A stretch of 64,000 nt of DNA, taken from contig CAJUDW010000010.1 of assembly GCA_910584995.1 (NCBI GenBank), positions 28,368-92,367 on the forward strand. The letters are read 5' to 3'. The position numbers and the translations under genes are program-made. Positions 7,812 to 17,042 of this stretch are shown here, in pieces. The notes under the pieces are model-generated. The model was given only the letters and a program-made list of their open reading frames with translations, had not been told where the DNA came from and searched no databases. Origin of the DNA: an uncultured Oscillibacter sp. GTDB taxonomy: Bacteria; Bacillota; Clostridia; Oscillospirales; Oscillospiraceae. The stretch's first letter is position 1, and every line of letters starts with the position of its first letter.

Positions 7812-8060
7812 TTATCTCCAGAAGTACCATTGCCGTACGTCATGGTCCTGTACATGCACCTTTAAACTCTCTGCTTCCGGCCCGCAGCTGAGAGTACAAA
7901 CCAGGCCGCGCCTTTGATTCAGCGCAGGTAGGCAGTGCGCTATGGCCGGATAGTCAAGGAGGCTGTGGTTGTCGCCCAAAACATCAGAGACAAAAGTTTC
8001 CGCCAGTGAGACCATGGCAAACACCATGGGTTTCGGCTTTGACGTGCATCTTTTCCTCAT
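7812..8060 (-). CDS. Hypothetical protein (82 aa)
   Basis: The frame starts at an ATG preceded by GAGGAGGGCAT, a good ribosome site, and ends in TAA 27 bases from the opposing terminator. The protein has no signal peptide, membrane segment or repeat, and I do not recognise it. Base composition is less GC-rich than in neighbours and codon use is less biased, so it may be a young gene, a remnant or a chance frame. It lies downstream of ruvX on the same strand. Confidence 0.45.
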   Translation of the reverse strand: MRKRCTSKPKPMVFAMVSLAETFVSDVLGDNHSLLDYPAIAHCLPALNQRRGLVCTLSCGPEAESLKVHVQDHDVRQWYFWR

Positions 8061-8149
8061 ATGCCCTCCTCATCGGAAGCGGGTAACCGGGGCGGCCGGC
8101 ATGCCGCTGTAAATCCGCAGCCTTCAATATGGGAAGATTCGGGAAATGA

Positions 8150-8581
8150 TTATCTGGCGCTCCCGCCGCCGCTGCGCCGGTAGGTGAGATAGCCCTCCAG
8201 AATCAGGGACGCCGCTACGGCGTCCACCACTTTTTTCCGCTTTTTGGCGTTTTTGCCGCTGTTGAACAGGATCTGATGGGCGTCGATGGTGGTGCGGCGC
8301 TCATCCCACAGGGCCACCGGCAGGCCTGTTTCCTGCCGTAGGAGTTCCGCCATGGCCTCCGCCTTTTCCGCCCGGGGGCCCCGGGAGCCGTCCATATTGA
8401 GGGGAAGCCCCAGGACCAGTTCCTCCGCCCCGTGCTCCCGAGCCATCAGGGCAATTTGGGCGCAGGCCGATTCCGGGTTCCGGGCGTTGACGGTGGTGGT
8501 GAAGCCGGCCAGGAGGCCGGTGGGGTCTGAAACGGCGATGCCGGTGTGGGCGTCGCCATAGTCGATAGCCATAATGCGCAT
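8150..8581 (-). CDS. ruvX: Holliday junction resolvase-like protein RuvX (YqgF)
   Basis: This 143-residue RNase H-fold nuclease is linked to pre-16S rRNA 5'-end processing and Holliday junction resolution in the YqgF/RuvX family. The motifs are in order: DYGDAHTGIAVSD at the N terminus with the first catalytic Asp, LGLPLNMDGSRGP, LWDERRTT with the catalytic Glu, and VDAVAASLILEGYL with the last Asp. The ATG at 8581 is chosen because AAAGGAGG lies 8 bases upstream. Here it stands alone and not with alaS or IreB as in many Firmicutes. Confidence 0.94.
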   Translation of the reverse strand: MRIMAIDYGDAHTGIAVSDPTGLLAGFTTTVNARNPESACAQIALMAREHGAEELVLGLPLNMDGSRGPRAEKAEAMAELLRQETGLPVALWDERRTTIDAHQILFNSGKNAKKRKKVVDAVAASLILEGYLTYRRSGGGSAR

Positions 8582-9024
8582 AGGCGCGTTCCTCCTTTGT
8601 ATGTCCGGCAACCGGCGGCAACCGGCGCGGGATTCCCGGCGGTTTCTTCATCTGCCGGATATTCGGATGGCGCCGGCTGCCCCTGGGGGAATACCGGCGC
8701 AGGGCGGGTATATAACCGGAACTGCCGGCCTGTTTTTGCGTACTGCCGCTATTGATGGCGGCGGACGCCGTATATGCCCGGGCAGAGGGCAATCACAGCA
8801 TTGAGAAGATCAAAGGCGGCCAGGATCCGATGCAGCCTGTCTGCATAGGAGAGATTCAAGCAGAATGTGATGAGCCATCCTCAGCCATAAAAAACTAAAG
8901 GATGTCCCAGTGGAATTTCCCCCTTTTCCCATGCATCGCCGCTAAAATCCAGTTTACCAAGCCCATTATACCACAGCCATACGCCGCCGGCAACGCTTTT
9001 CCGGATATCGGGAACGGCCCAAGG
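8582..9024. other. Intergenic stretch without a convincing gene
   Basis: These 440 bases between divergent genes show no strong reading frame above 60 codons that makes sense. One 47-codon frame on the plus strand (ATG 8755, TAA 8896) has plausible codon use and includes EGNHSIEKIKGG, but it has no ribosome site. The opposite strand over the same bases is also open for about 40 codons. It could be a gene remnant. The first 300 bases are rich in CCGGC-type short repeats. Confidence 0.4.
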
Positions 9025-9053
9025 TTGCGGGAAAGCGCAAAATGTGCTATACT
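9025..9053 (+). promoter_or_regulatory. Promoter of thiamine pyrophosphokinase gene
   Basis: TTGCGG (9025-9030), a 17-base spacer and TATACT (9048-9053) lie 45 bases before the start codon. No TPP riboswitch fits in the short leader. Confidence 0.7.
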
Positions 9054-9098
9054 ATATTTATGGCAGACAAAATCCGCGTTTGAAAGGGAGTGCGCCCC

Positions 9099-9737
9099 AT
9101 GCCCCGCTGTTTTATCTTCGCCGCCGGTGATTTTTACGGGCTCCGCGCCCGCCCGGAGCCCGGCGATCTGGTGATTGCCGCCGATGCCGGGCTTCTGGCC
9201 TGCCGGCAGGCGGGGATTGTCCCGTCCCTGCTGCTGGGGGACTTGGACTCCCTGACGGATCCCGCCGGGGACGGCATCCCCCTTCTCCGCCTGCCGGTGG
9301 AGAAGGACGACACCGACACCCTGGCCGCCATCCGGCTGGGGCTTGACAGGGGCTGCCGGGAATTCTACCTCTACGGCGGCACAGGGGGCCCGAGGCTGGA
9401 TCACACCCTGGCGAACCTGCAATGCCTGCTGTTCCTCCGCCGCCGGGGGGCCCGGGGCTGGATGTACGGGGAGGATTTCCTTTGGACGGTTATCGAAAAC
9501 GAGTCCCTGACTGTCCGCAAAACCGTGGAGTGGGGGCTTTTCTCCGCCTTCTGCCTGGGGGACCGGGCGGAAGGGGTGGACGAGACCGGGTTCCAATACC
9601 GCCTGCGGGACGCCGTGCTGACTCCCGACTGCCCTGTTGGGGTCAGCAACCATATTTTAGAGCCGGAGGCAGTGGTTTCCGTCCGGCAGGGGGCTCTGGC
9701 GGTGGGGTGGGAACTGCCGCCGTTATGCAAAAGATAA
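9099..9737 (+). CDS. Thiamine pyrophosphokinase
   Basis: This enzyme transfers pyrophosphate from ATP to thiamine to give the cofactor TPP in the cytoplasm. Family motifs are all present in the 212-residue protein: AADAG, GDLDSL, EKDDTDT and GGTGGPRLDH, with the Asp residues that bind metal and ATP. The C-terminal thiamine-binding part ends the protein. The ATG at 9099 is chosen over the GTG at 9090 because the GTG overlaps the GGGAG ribosome site, whereas GGGAG lies 8 bases from the ATG. In many Firmicutes the gene follows rsgA and rpe; here it is isolated. Confidence 0.92.
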   Translation: MPRCFIFAAGDFYGLRARPEPGDLVIAADAGLLACRQAGIVPSLLLGDLDSLTDPAGDGIPLLRLPVEKDDTDTLAAIRLGLDRGCREFYLYGGTGGPRLDHTLANLQCLLFLRRRGARGWMYGEDFLWTVIENESLTVRKTVEWGLFSAFCLGDRAEGVDETGFQYRLRDAVLTPDCPVGVSNHILEPEAVVSVRQGALAVGWELPPLCKR

Positions 9738-9761
9738 AATAACGAAACGACCAAAGAGTGA

Positions 9762-9790
9762 TTGCGCTTTTTGCGGTACTATTGTATAAT
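9762..9790 (+). promoter_or_regulatory. Promoter of the fused molybdenum hydroxylase gene
   Basis: TTGCGC (9762-9767), 17 bases and a perfect TATAAT (9785-9790) precede the ATG at 9859 by about 70 bases. Confidence 0.75.
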
Positions 9791-9858
9791 GTACAAAACA
9801 AACAGGGAAAGGTCAACCTTTCCTGAAGAACCGCCCTCCGGGGCAGCGGGAGGTTTCT

Positions 9859-12408
9859 ATGGTAGTATTTACCGTGAACGGCCGCCGTGTGGCTGTGGAG
9901 AAGAATCAAAAGCTCCTTCGCTATCTGCGGGACGATCTGGGCTTGACTTCTGTGAAAGACGGATGCAGCGAGGGCGCCTGCGGCACCTGCACCGTCCTCA
10001 TCGACGGGAAGCCCACCAAGGCCTGCATCCCCCAGACCGATAAATTGGAGGGGAAGGCTGTCGTCACCGTGGAGGGCCTGACGGATTTCGAGAAGGAGGC
10101 CTATACCTACGCCTTCGGCATGGCCGGGGCCGTCCAGTGCGGGTTCTGCATCCCGGGGATGGTGATGTCCGCCAAGGGGCTGCTGGATCAAAACCCCGCC
10201 CCTACCCGGGAGGAGGCCGCCTTTGCCATCCGGAACAATATCTGCCGCTGTACCGGCTATGTGAAGATTATCGACGGTATCCTGCTGGCAGCGGAGATCC
10301 TCCGCTCCGGAAAGGTGCCGGAGCCCCCCAAGGACTGGTCCCTGGGAGCCCGGGTGCCCCGGGTGGATGTAAAGGAGAAGGTCACAGGCACAGGCGCCTA
10401 TCCCGACGACGTGTACATAGACGGTATGATTTACGCTAGCGCCGTCCGCTCCCAATACCCCAGGGCCCGGGTGCTGGCCATCCATACGGAAGAGGCCCTG
10501 GCCCTGCCGGGGGTGGTGGGGGTCTACACTGCCGCCGACGTCCCCGGCAAAAACAAGGTGGGCCACCTGGTGAAGGACTGGGACACCATGATTGCCGTGG
10601 GGGATATCACCCACTATCTGGGGGACGCCGTCTGCCTGGTGGCTGCCGAGAGCCAGGAGATCCTGGCCCGGGCCAAGGAACTGGTGCGGGTAGACTATGA
10701 GGAACTGCCTATGGTCCGCAGCCCCCGGGAGGCCATGCTTCCCGGCGCACCCCTGGTGCACCGGTCCGGGAACCTCCTTACCCACAAGCACATCCAGCGG
10801 GGCAACCCCGCCATGGCGATTGCCAAATCCAAGCACGTCCTCACCCGGCGGTTCTACACCCCTTGGACGGAGCATGCCTTCCTGGAGCCGGAGTGCGCCG
10901 TGGCCTATCCGGAGGGGGAGGGGGTACTGGTCCTCTCTACAGACCAGGGGGCCTACGACACCCAGCACGAGATCATGGGGATGCTGGGCCTGGGGCCGGA
11001 ACTGGTGAAGGTCCGCAACTGCCTGGTGGGCGGCGGCTTTGGCGGCAAGGAGGACGTGACCGTCCAGCATCACGCCGCCTTGGTCGCCTATCTCACAAAG
11101 CGCCCGGTGAAAGTGAAGCTTACCCGGGCAGAGAGCCTTTTGATCCATCCCAAGCGCCACCCCATGGAGATGGAATTCTCCTTGGGCTGCGACGAAAACG
11201 GCATCATCCAGGGGGTGGCGGCGGAGGTCATCGCCGACACCGGGGCCTACGCCTCCCTGGGCGGGCCGGTTTTGGAGCGGGCCTGCACCCATGCCGCCGG
11301 GCCCTACAATTACCAGAACTTTGAGATCGACGGCTGGGCCTACTATACGAATAATCCTCCCGCAGGGGCTTTCCGGGGCTTCGGTGTTACCCAGACCTGT
11401 TTCTGCATTGAAACGCTGCTGAACGAAATGGCGGATCTGGTGGGGATCTCCCCCTGGGAGATCCGGTACCGGAACGCCATCCGTCCCGGGCAGGAACTGC
11501 CAAACGGCCAGATTGTGGACAATTCCACCGGCCTGGCAGAGACCCTGGAGGCGGTGAAGCCCTATTACGACAAAGCCGCCTGCGTGGGTATCGCCTGCGC
11601 CATGAAAAATGCCGGCGTGGGCGTGGGTATTCCGGATACCGGCCGCTGCCGCCTGGTGGTGGAGGACGGGAAACTCCATATTTTCGCCGGGGCCTCCTGC
11701 ATCGGCCAGGGGCTTGGCACCGTGCTGACCCAGATGATCTGCCACCAGACAGGCCTCTCCCCGGACAAGATTGTGTATGAGCGGTCCAACACCTACTCCG
11801 CCCCGGATTCCGGCACCACCTCCGGCTCCCGGCAGACCCTCTTTACCGGCGAGGCCTGCCGCAGGGCCTGCCAGGATTTGAAGGAGGCCTTGGAGCGGGA
11901 AGGGCTGGAGGCTCTGGATGGCCAGGAATTTTACGGGGAGTATCTGGGCAGGACGGATCCCCTGGGGGCCGGCGTGCCAAACCCCGTCAGCCATATTGCC
12001 TACGGCTACGCCACACAGATCTGCGTCCTGGGGGACGACGGCAAAATCCGGCAGATTGTGGCCGCCCACGATGTGGGCAAAGCCGTGAACCCCCTCTCCG
12101 TGGAGGGGCAGATTGAGGGGGGCGTGGTGATGTCCATGGGCTTTGCCCTGACGGAGAAATACCCCCTGACGGACTGCCGCCCCACCGCCAAATACGGAAC
12201 CCTTGGCCTCTTCCGGGCCAACCAGATCCCGGAGATTGTCCCCATTGTCGTGGAAAAGGAGGGGCTGGACGTGGCCTGCGGGGCCATCGGCATCGGGGAG
12301 ATTACCTCCATCCCCACGGCTCCCGCCATTGCCGACGCCTATTACCGCTACGACGGCCGCATCCGCACCAGCCTGCCGTTGGAGAATACCCCCTATACCC
12401 GGAAATAG
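9859..12408 (+). CDS. Molybdenum hydroxylase with fused [2Fe-2S] domain (selenium-dependent xanthine dehydrogenase type)
   Basis: This 849-residue enzyme hydroxylates a purine or other N-heterocycle at a molybdopterin centre. Residues 1-75 are a plant-type [2Fe-2S] ferredoxin domain (Cys 36, 41, 44, 56). Residues 80-150 form the second [2Fe-2S] domain (QCGFC near 94-97 and CRCTGY near 129-134). Residues 160-849 are the molybdopterin-binding domain with GGGFGGKED and a late GAIGIGE motif. The FAD domain found in full xanthine dehydrogenases is missing. Length and architecture match the selenium-dependent molybdenum hydroxylase 1 family; those enzymes carry labile Se on Mo, not selenocysteine, and no in-frame TGA is used. 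The MocA-like gene next door supports this. Substrate is unproven. Confidence 0.88.
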   Translation: MVVFTVNGRRVAVEKNQKLLRYLRDDLGLTSVKDGCSEGACGTCTVLIDGKPTKACIPQTDKLEGKAVVTVEGLTDFEKEAYTYAFGMAGAVQCGFCIPGMVMSAKGLLDQNPAPTREEAAFAIRNNICRCTGYVKIIDGILLAAEILRSGKVPEPPKDWSLGARVPRVDVKEKVTGTGAYPDDVYIDGMIYASAVRSQYPRARVLAIHTEEALALPGVVGVYTAADVPGKNKVGHLVKDWDTMIAVGDITHYLGDAVCLVAAESQEILARAKELVRVDYEELPMVRSPREAMLPGAPLVHRSGNLLTHKHIQRGNPAMAIAKSKHVLTRRFYTPWTEHAFLEPECAVAYPEGEGVLVLSTDQGAYDTQHEIMGMLGLGPELVKVRNCLVGGGFGGKEDVTVQHHAALVAYLTKRPVKVKLTRAESLLIHPKRHPMEMEFSLGCDENGIIQGVAAEVIADTGAYASLGGPVLERACTHAAGPYNYQNFEIDGWAYYTNNPPAGAFRGFGVTQTCFCIETLLNEMADLVGISPWEIRYRNAIRPGQELPNGQIVDNSTGLAETLEAVKPYYDKAACVGIACAMKNAGVGVGIPDTGRCRLVVEDGKLHIFAGASCIGQGLGTVLTQMICHQTGLSPDKIVYERSNTYSAPDSGTTSGSRQTLFTGEACRRACQDLKEALEREGLEALDGQEFYGEYLGRTDPLGAGVPNPVSHIAYGYATQICVLGDDGKIRQIVAAHDVGKAVNPLSVEGQIEGGVVMSMGFALTEKYPLTDCRPTAKYGTLGLFRANQIPEIVPIVVEKEGLDVACGAIGIGEITSIPTAPAIADAYYRYDGRIRTSLPLENTPYTRK

Positions 12409-12469
12409 CGCCGGTATTTACCGCAGTTAGCGGCAAAATCCCCCGCCTGTCCGGCGCCGGATACGGCCT

Positions 12470-13048
12470 TTACGGTTCCGCCTGCCGGAGGGACTCCAGG
12501 GCCTGGACGGTGTCCACGTCCGCCAGTTCCTCCGCCGGGACTTCCAGCAGGTGCAGATCCTCCTCATGGCGGCGGATGACAGAACTGCCGCCGTGATCCT
12601 CCCGCAGTTCCAGAAGTTCCGGGAAATACCGCTGTGGGAACACGCAGGGGTTGCCCCGGACGCCGCCGTGGCCCAGGGCCGCCAGATCCCCGGGGTGCTC
12701 CCGCCAGAGGCGGGCCAGGGCCGCCACGCTTTCCCGCCGGAGAAGGGGCTGGTCGGACACCAGGAACATGACCCCCTGGCAGTCCCGGAGGGTGGTGAGC
12801 CCCAGTTCAATGGTGTGGCTGACGCCGTACTCCGGATGATCGTTGCAGAGGGCGGCGAAGTGGAACTGCTCCGCCAGCCGCATGATCTCCGGGTACTGGG
12901 TGACTACCACCACATTGGAAAAGCACTCCGCTGGCACGGATTCCAGGGCCCGGAGGATCAGGCTCCGGCCCCTAAGCTGGGCCGCCAGCTTGTTTTCCCC
13001 GAACCGGGCGGCGTTTCCCGCCGCCATCACTACACAGCCAAGTTTCAT
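12470..13048 (-). CDS. MocA/MobA-like nucleotidyltransferase
   Basis: This 192-residue protein belongs to the family that attaches CMP to molybdopterin to make MCD for hydroxylases of the xanthine dehydrogenase type (MocA, YgfJ). The start MKLGCVVMAAGNAARFGENK carries the NTP-binding LxAGxxxRxGxxK-like loop, and VSDQPL with Asp for metal binding follows near residue 98. The ATG at 13048 is preferred over the TTG at 13051; AAGAAGG lies upstream. It is convergent with the fused hydroxylase gene and divergent from the xdhA-like gene, so it sits between its likely client enzymes. Confidence 0.88.
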   Translation of the reverse strand: MKLGCVVMAAGNAARFGENKLAAQLRGRSLILRALESVPAECFSNVVVVTQYPEIMRLAEQFHFAALCNDHPEYGVSHTIELGLTTLRDCQGVMFLVSDQPLLRRESVAALARLWREHPGDLAALGHGGVRGNPCVFPQRYFPELLELREDHGGSSVIRRHEEDLHLLEVPAEELADVDTVQALESLRQAEP

Positions 13049-13133
13049 CAATCATAACCTTCTTTCCAAATATCCCGTTTTATATACTATTTCATTTTTA
13101 CCGGAAAGTAAACAAAAAAGGAGGGACTGCCCT

Positions 13134-15428
13134 ATGAGCAGCTGCGTGGGTAAAAGCGTGGCCCGGGTGGACGCCTACGAAAAGGCAACCGGCCGCGCCA
13201 AGTACATGGACGATCTCTGCGATAAAAGCGCCTTGATTGCCAAAATCCTCCACTCCACCATTGCCCACGGCTTTGTGAAGTCCGTGGACACGGCGGCGGC
13301 GGAGGCCATCCCCGGGGTGGTGAAGATCCTCACCTGTTTCGACGCGCCGGACCGCCCCTTCCCCACAGCGGGGCACCCCTGGTCCACAGATCCTGATCAT
13401 CAGGACACGGCGGACCGCTGCCTGCTGAACCGCCACGTCCGCTACTACGGCGACGAGGTGGCCGTGGTGCTGGCGGAGGACGAGGTGTCCGCCGCCCAGG
13501 GTGTCCGGGCGCTGAAAGTAGAGTATGAGGAACTGCCATTTGTGCTGGATGTCCAGGAGGCTATGAAGGAGGGGGCGCCCCAGATCCACGAGGACTGCCC
13601 CGGCAACATCCTGAAGCACACCTCCCTCCGTAAGGGGGACTATGAGGCTGCCAGGCAGGAACCGGGGCTTATCCGGGTGGAGGGGTGGTATGACACCCCC
13701 ACCGTCCAGCACTGCCACATTGAAAACCACGGCTGCTTCGCCTATGAGGAGGCGGGCCGGGTGGTGGTGGTCAGTTCCACCCAGATACCCCACATTGTCC
13801 GCCGGGTGGTGGGCCAGGCCCTAGGCCTGCCTTGGGGCAAGGTGCGGATCATCAAGCCCTACATCGGCGGCGGCTTCGGCAACAAGCAGGACGCCCTGTA
13901 CGAGCCCCTCTGTGCCTGGTGCTCCCTCCAGGTGGGAGGGCGGCTGGTAAAGCTGGAGTGCAGCCGGGAGGAGACCTTCGTTTCTAACCGGGTCCGCCAC
14001 GCCATCCGCACCCATATCATCTCCTACGTCCGGCCTGACGGCACCCTGGCTGCCCGGAAGTTCGAGGCCTTTTCCAACCAGGGGGGCTACGCCTCCCACG
14101 GCCACAGCATCGTGGCCAAGGGCATGGGCGCCTTCCCCCAGCTGTACCCCTGCGAAAACCTGGAGTGCGGCAGCTGGACCGTATACACCAACCGGCCCTC
14201 CGCCGGGGCCATGCGGGGCTATGGCATCCCCCAGGCCATGTTCGCCTGCGAGTGCCATATTGACGATATCTGCGCCAAGACGGGCATCTCCCCTCTGGAG
14301 TTCCGCCGGAAGAACCTGATGCCTATGGGATACGTGGACGGCTTTTCCAAAAACGAACTGTACACCGACACCTTCAACCAGTGCATGGACAAGGCGCTGG
14401 AGATGATGGGATACCGGGAAAAATTCGAGGAATACCGGAACCAGGCCGGCCCGATCCGCAGGGGCGTGGGGCTGGCAGTCTTCTGGTACAACACCGCTGT
14501 GTGGCCGATCTCCCTGGAGTCCTCCTCCTGCCGGATGGTGGTAAACCAGGACGGCTCCCTCCAGTTCCAGACCGGTGAGACGGAGATCGGCCAGGGCTGT
14601 GACACCGCCTACTCCCAGATGGTGGCGGATGCGGTAGGCGTCCCCCTATCCGACGTGCATGTAGTCTCCACCCAGGATACCGACGTGACCCCCTACGGCA
14701 CCGGGGCATACGCCTCCCGGCAGACCTATATCGGCAGCTTTTCCATTGTCCAGACGGCAATGGCCCTCCGGGAGCGGATTTTGGAGATTGCCCACCGGCA
14801 GACCCGGATGCCGGTAAGCACCCTGGATCTGGCTGACGGGCAGATTGTACGGAAATCCGACGGCAGGATCCTGAAATCCCTGGGGGATCTGGCCATGGAG
14901 GCCCTCTATTCCATGGAGGACAGCCGCCACATTACCGCCGAGACCACCGCCCAGATCAAGTCCAACGCCTATTCCTTCGGCTGCTCCCTGGCGGAGGTGG
15001 AGGTGGATATCCCCATGTGCCGGGTAAAGCTTCTGCGGCTGGTGAACGTCCACGACTGCGGGCGGATCATCAATCCCGCGCTGGCGGAGGCCCAGGTCCA
15101 CGGCGGCATGTCCATGGCTATCGGCTATGGCCTGTCGGAGGAACTGAAATTTGACGAAAAGACCGGCAGGCCCCTGAACGGCAACCTGCTGGATTACAAA
15201 CTCTCCACCTTTATGGATCACCCCCATCTGGAGGTGGGCTTTGTGGAGAACCCGGAGCCCACCAGCCCCTACGGCACCAAGGCTCTGGGAGAGCCTCCGG
15301 CCTGCTCCGGCGCGCCGGCTATCCGGAACGCCATTCTAAACGCCACCGGCGTGGCCATTGATTCCTGCCCCATCACGCCTCACGTCCTGTACCGGCGGTT
15401 CAGGGAAGAGGGGCTTATTCAGGAGTGA
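13134..15428 (+). CDS. Xanthine dehydrogenase-type molybdenum-binding subunit
   Basis: This is the catalytic subunit (764 aa) of a three-part molybdenum hydroxylase with the next two genes. Molybdopterin contacts are visible: IGGGFGNKQD near residue 245, RPSAGAMRGYG near 355 and GETEIGQGCDTAYSQM near 480. The catalytic Glu lies in KALGEPP near residue 720. The ATG at 13134 is chosen because AAAAAAGGAGGG lies 9 bases upstream; the long frame reaching back to 12843 only reads through the shadow of the mocA-like gene. Purine catabolism (xanthine or hypoxanthine) is the likely role, but other heterocycles are possible. Confidence 0.93.
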   Translation: MSSCVGKSVARVDAYEKATGRAKYMDDLCDKSALIAKILHSTIAHGFVKSVDTAAAEAIPGVVKILTCFDAPDRPFPTAGHPWSTDPDHQDTADRCLLNRHVRYYGDEVAVVLAEDEVSAAQGVRALKVEYEELPFVLDVQEAMKEGAPQIHEDCPGNILKHTSLRKGDYEAARQEPGLIRVEGWYDTPTVQHCHIENHGCFAYEEAGRVVVVSSTQIPHIVRRVVGQALGLPWGKVRIIKPYIGGGFGNKQDALYEPLCAWCSLQVGGRLVKLECSREETFVSNRVRHAIRTHIISYVRPDGTLAARKFEAFSNQGGYASHGHSIVAKGMGAFPQLYPCENLECGSWTVYTNRPSAGAMRGYGIPQAMFACECHIDDICAKTGISPLEFRRKNLMPMGYVDGFSKNELYTDTFNQCMDKALEMMGYREKFEEYRNQAGPIRRGVGLAVFWYNTAVWPISLESSSCRMVVNQDGSLQFQTGETEIGQGCDTAYSQMVADAVGVPLSDVHVVSTQDTDVTPYGTGAYASRQTYIGSFSIVQTAMALRERILEIAHRQTRMPVSTLDLADGQIVRKSDGRILKSLGDLAMEALYSMEDSRHITAETTAQIKSNAYSFGCSLAEVEVDIPMCRVKLLRLVNVHDCGRIINPALAEAQVHGGMSMAIGYGLSEELKFDEKTGRPLNGNLLDYKLSTFMDHPHLEVGFVENPEPTSPYGTKALGEPPACSGAPAIRNAILNATGVAIDSCPITPHVLYRRFREEGLIQE

Positions 15429-15496
15429 AGGCGGGCACGGCGGATTCTGTCTGAGCCGCCGCGCTTCACCGCTTACGCCAAGTAAGGAGTTATGCT

Positions 15497-16378
15497 ATGT
15501 ATGATATGAAAGCCCTGTATCAGGCCAGGAGCGTGGAGGATGCCGTGGCCCTCCGCATGGCCCATCCCCAGGCCCAGATCATCGCCGGAGGCTCCGACGT
15601 GCTGGTGCAGATGCGGGAGGGCCGGCGGGCCGGGGCGGAACTGATCTCCATCTACAGATTGGACGCGCTGCGGGGAGTCTCCCTGGAGGAGGACGGGACT
15701 CTGCGCATCGGCTCCCTCACCAGCTTTTCCCACATCACCCGGGATCCCCTGATCCAACAGTATATCAATGTCCTGGGGGAGGCGGTGGATCAGGTGGGCG
15801 GGCCCCAGATCCGCAATATCGGCACCATCGGCGGCAACACCTGCAACGGCGTGACCTCCGCCGACTCCGCCTCCACGCTCCACGCCTATGACGCCATTGT
15901 GGAACTGACGGGCCCCGGCGGCGTCCGCCGCCAGCCTATCCGGGAATTCTATATCCGGGCCGGGCAGGTGGACATCCGGGAGGGGGAGATCCAGACCGCT
16001 ATCCTGATCCCCAGAGGGAGTTATGAGAACACCTTTGGGCACTATATTAAATACGCTATGCGGAACGCCATGGACATCGCCACCCTGGGCACCTCCGTCA
16101 ACGTCCGCCTCTCCGCCGACAGGAAAACGGTGGAGCGGGCCCGGGTTGCCTTCGGCGTGGCGGGCCCCGTGCCCCTGCGGGCGGAGACAGCGGAGGCCCT
16201 GGCCCAGGGCCAGCCGGTTTCGGCGGAACTGGCGGACCGGTTCGCCCAGGCGGTGAAGGAGGACATCAACCCCCGGGACTCCTGGCGGGCCGCCAGGGAT
16301 TTCCGGCTGCACATCGCGGTGGAGAGCGCCCGGCGGGCGTTCCTTCGGGCCGTGGAACTGGCGGGAGGTGCGCTTTGA
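15497..16378 (+). CDS. Xanthine dehydrogenase-type FAD-binding subunit
   Basis: This 293-residue flavin subunit passes electrons from the iron-sulfur centres to NAD or another acceptor. It shows the two FAD pyrophosphate-binding signatures of the CO dehydrogenase / xanthine dehydrogenase medium chain: AGGSDVLVQMR near residue 32 and TIGGNTCNGVTSADS near 112. The ATG at 15497 follows AAGGAG by 7 bases. The stop overlaps the start of the next gene (TGATG), so translation is coupled. Confidence 0.94.
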   Translation: MYDMKALYQARSVEDAVALRMAHPQAQIIAGGSDVLVQMREGRRAGAELISIYRLDALRGVSLEEDGTLRIGSLTSFSHITRDPLIQQYINVLGEAVDQVGGPQIRNIGTIGGNTCNGVTSADSASTLHAYDAIVELTGPGGVRRQPIREFYIRAGQVDIREGEIQTAILIPRGSYENTFGHYIKYAMRNAMDIATLGTSVNVRLSADRKTVERARVAFGVAGPVPLRAETAEALAQGQPVSAELADRFAQAVKEDINPRDSWRAARDFRLHIAVESARRAFLRAVELAGGAL

Positions 16379-16878
16379 TGGAGAGACAGTATGAGACCGT
16401 CCGCTTTATCCTGAACGGCAGGGAAGTGGAGCGGGTTGTAGACGTGCGGGCGAGCCTTACGGACATGCTGCGCAACGACTTCCGGATGACCTCCGTGAAA
16501 AAGGGCTGCGAGGTGGGGGAGTGCGGCGCCTGCAACGTGCTGATTGACGGGGAGGCATTCAACTCCTGCATCTATCTGGCTGTTTGGGCGGAGGGGAAGC
16601 ATATCCGCACCCTGGAAGGGCTTCTGGGCCCCAATGGGGAACTTTCCGATATCCAGCAGGCCTTTGTGGAGGAGTCTGCTATCCAGTGCGGATTCTGCAC
16701 GCCGGGGTTCATCCTGACGGCGGTGGAGATTCTGGAGTCCGGAAAAGAGTATTCCGATGAAGAACTTCGCAAGCTGCTCTCCGGCCATCTCTGCCGGTGT
16801 ACAGGCTATGAGAACATCCTCCGGGCAGTGAAAAAGACCATGTATCGCCGCCTGGGGAAGGGGCTGCCGGCGGATTGA
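16378..16878 (+). CDS. Xanthine dehydrogenase-type iron-sulfur subunit
   Basis: This 166-residue protein carries two [2Fe-2S] clusters. The first set is Cys 44, 49, 52 and 64 (KGCEVGECGACNVLIDG). The second is QCGFCTPGF near 103 and LCRCTGY near 140. It completes the L-M-S set of the hydroxylase with the two genes upstream. The ATG at 16378 overlaps the previous stop; the TTG at 16375 is less likely. The order Mo, FAD, FeS is the usual xdhABC order. Confidence 0.95.
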   Translation: MERQYETVRFILNGREVERVVDVRASLTDMLRNDFRMTSVKKGCEVGECGACNVLIDGEAFNSCIYLAVWAEGKHIRTLEGLLGPNGELSDIQQAFVEESAIQCGFCTPGFILTAVEILESGKEYSDEELRKLLSGHLCRCTGYENILRAVKKTMYRRLGKGLPAD

Positions 16879-16950
16879 GGGAAAAAGGGCCTGCTGTTTT
16901 TCGCGGGCCTATGCCCATACCCGCCGTACCACTGCGTTAGCCGCAGATAA

Positions 16951-16987
16951 GCCGGGAGAGGATGTGTTTAACACATCCTCTCCCGGC
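16951..16987. terminator. Perfect 16-bp hairpin after the xdh-like operon
   Basis: GCCGGGAGAGGATGTG pairs fully with its complement around TTTAA. No U-tract follows on the plus strand, so it may end transcription only weakly or protect the mRNA end. It sits 70 bases after the last xdh-type gene. Confidence 0.6.
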
Positions 16988-17042
16988 CTGCTTATGGAAC
17001 AGGGGCGGGCAGACAAACGCCGCCGGTTCCGGAAAAAGCACG

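Noticed and set aside
9859..12408. Selenocysteine in the fused hydroxylase
   Set aside because: The frame has no internal TGA; the selenium in this family is a labile Mo ligand and not a selenocysteine.
12843..13133. N-terminal extension of the xdhA-like protein
   Set aside because: The extension lies antisense to the mocA-like gene and lacks a ribosome site; the ATG at 13134 has a strong one and begins the family-typical sequence.
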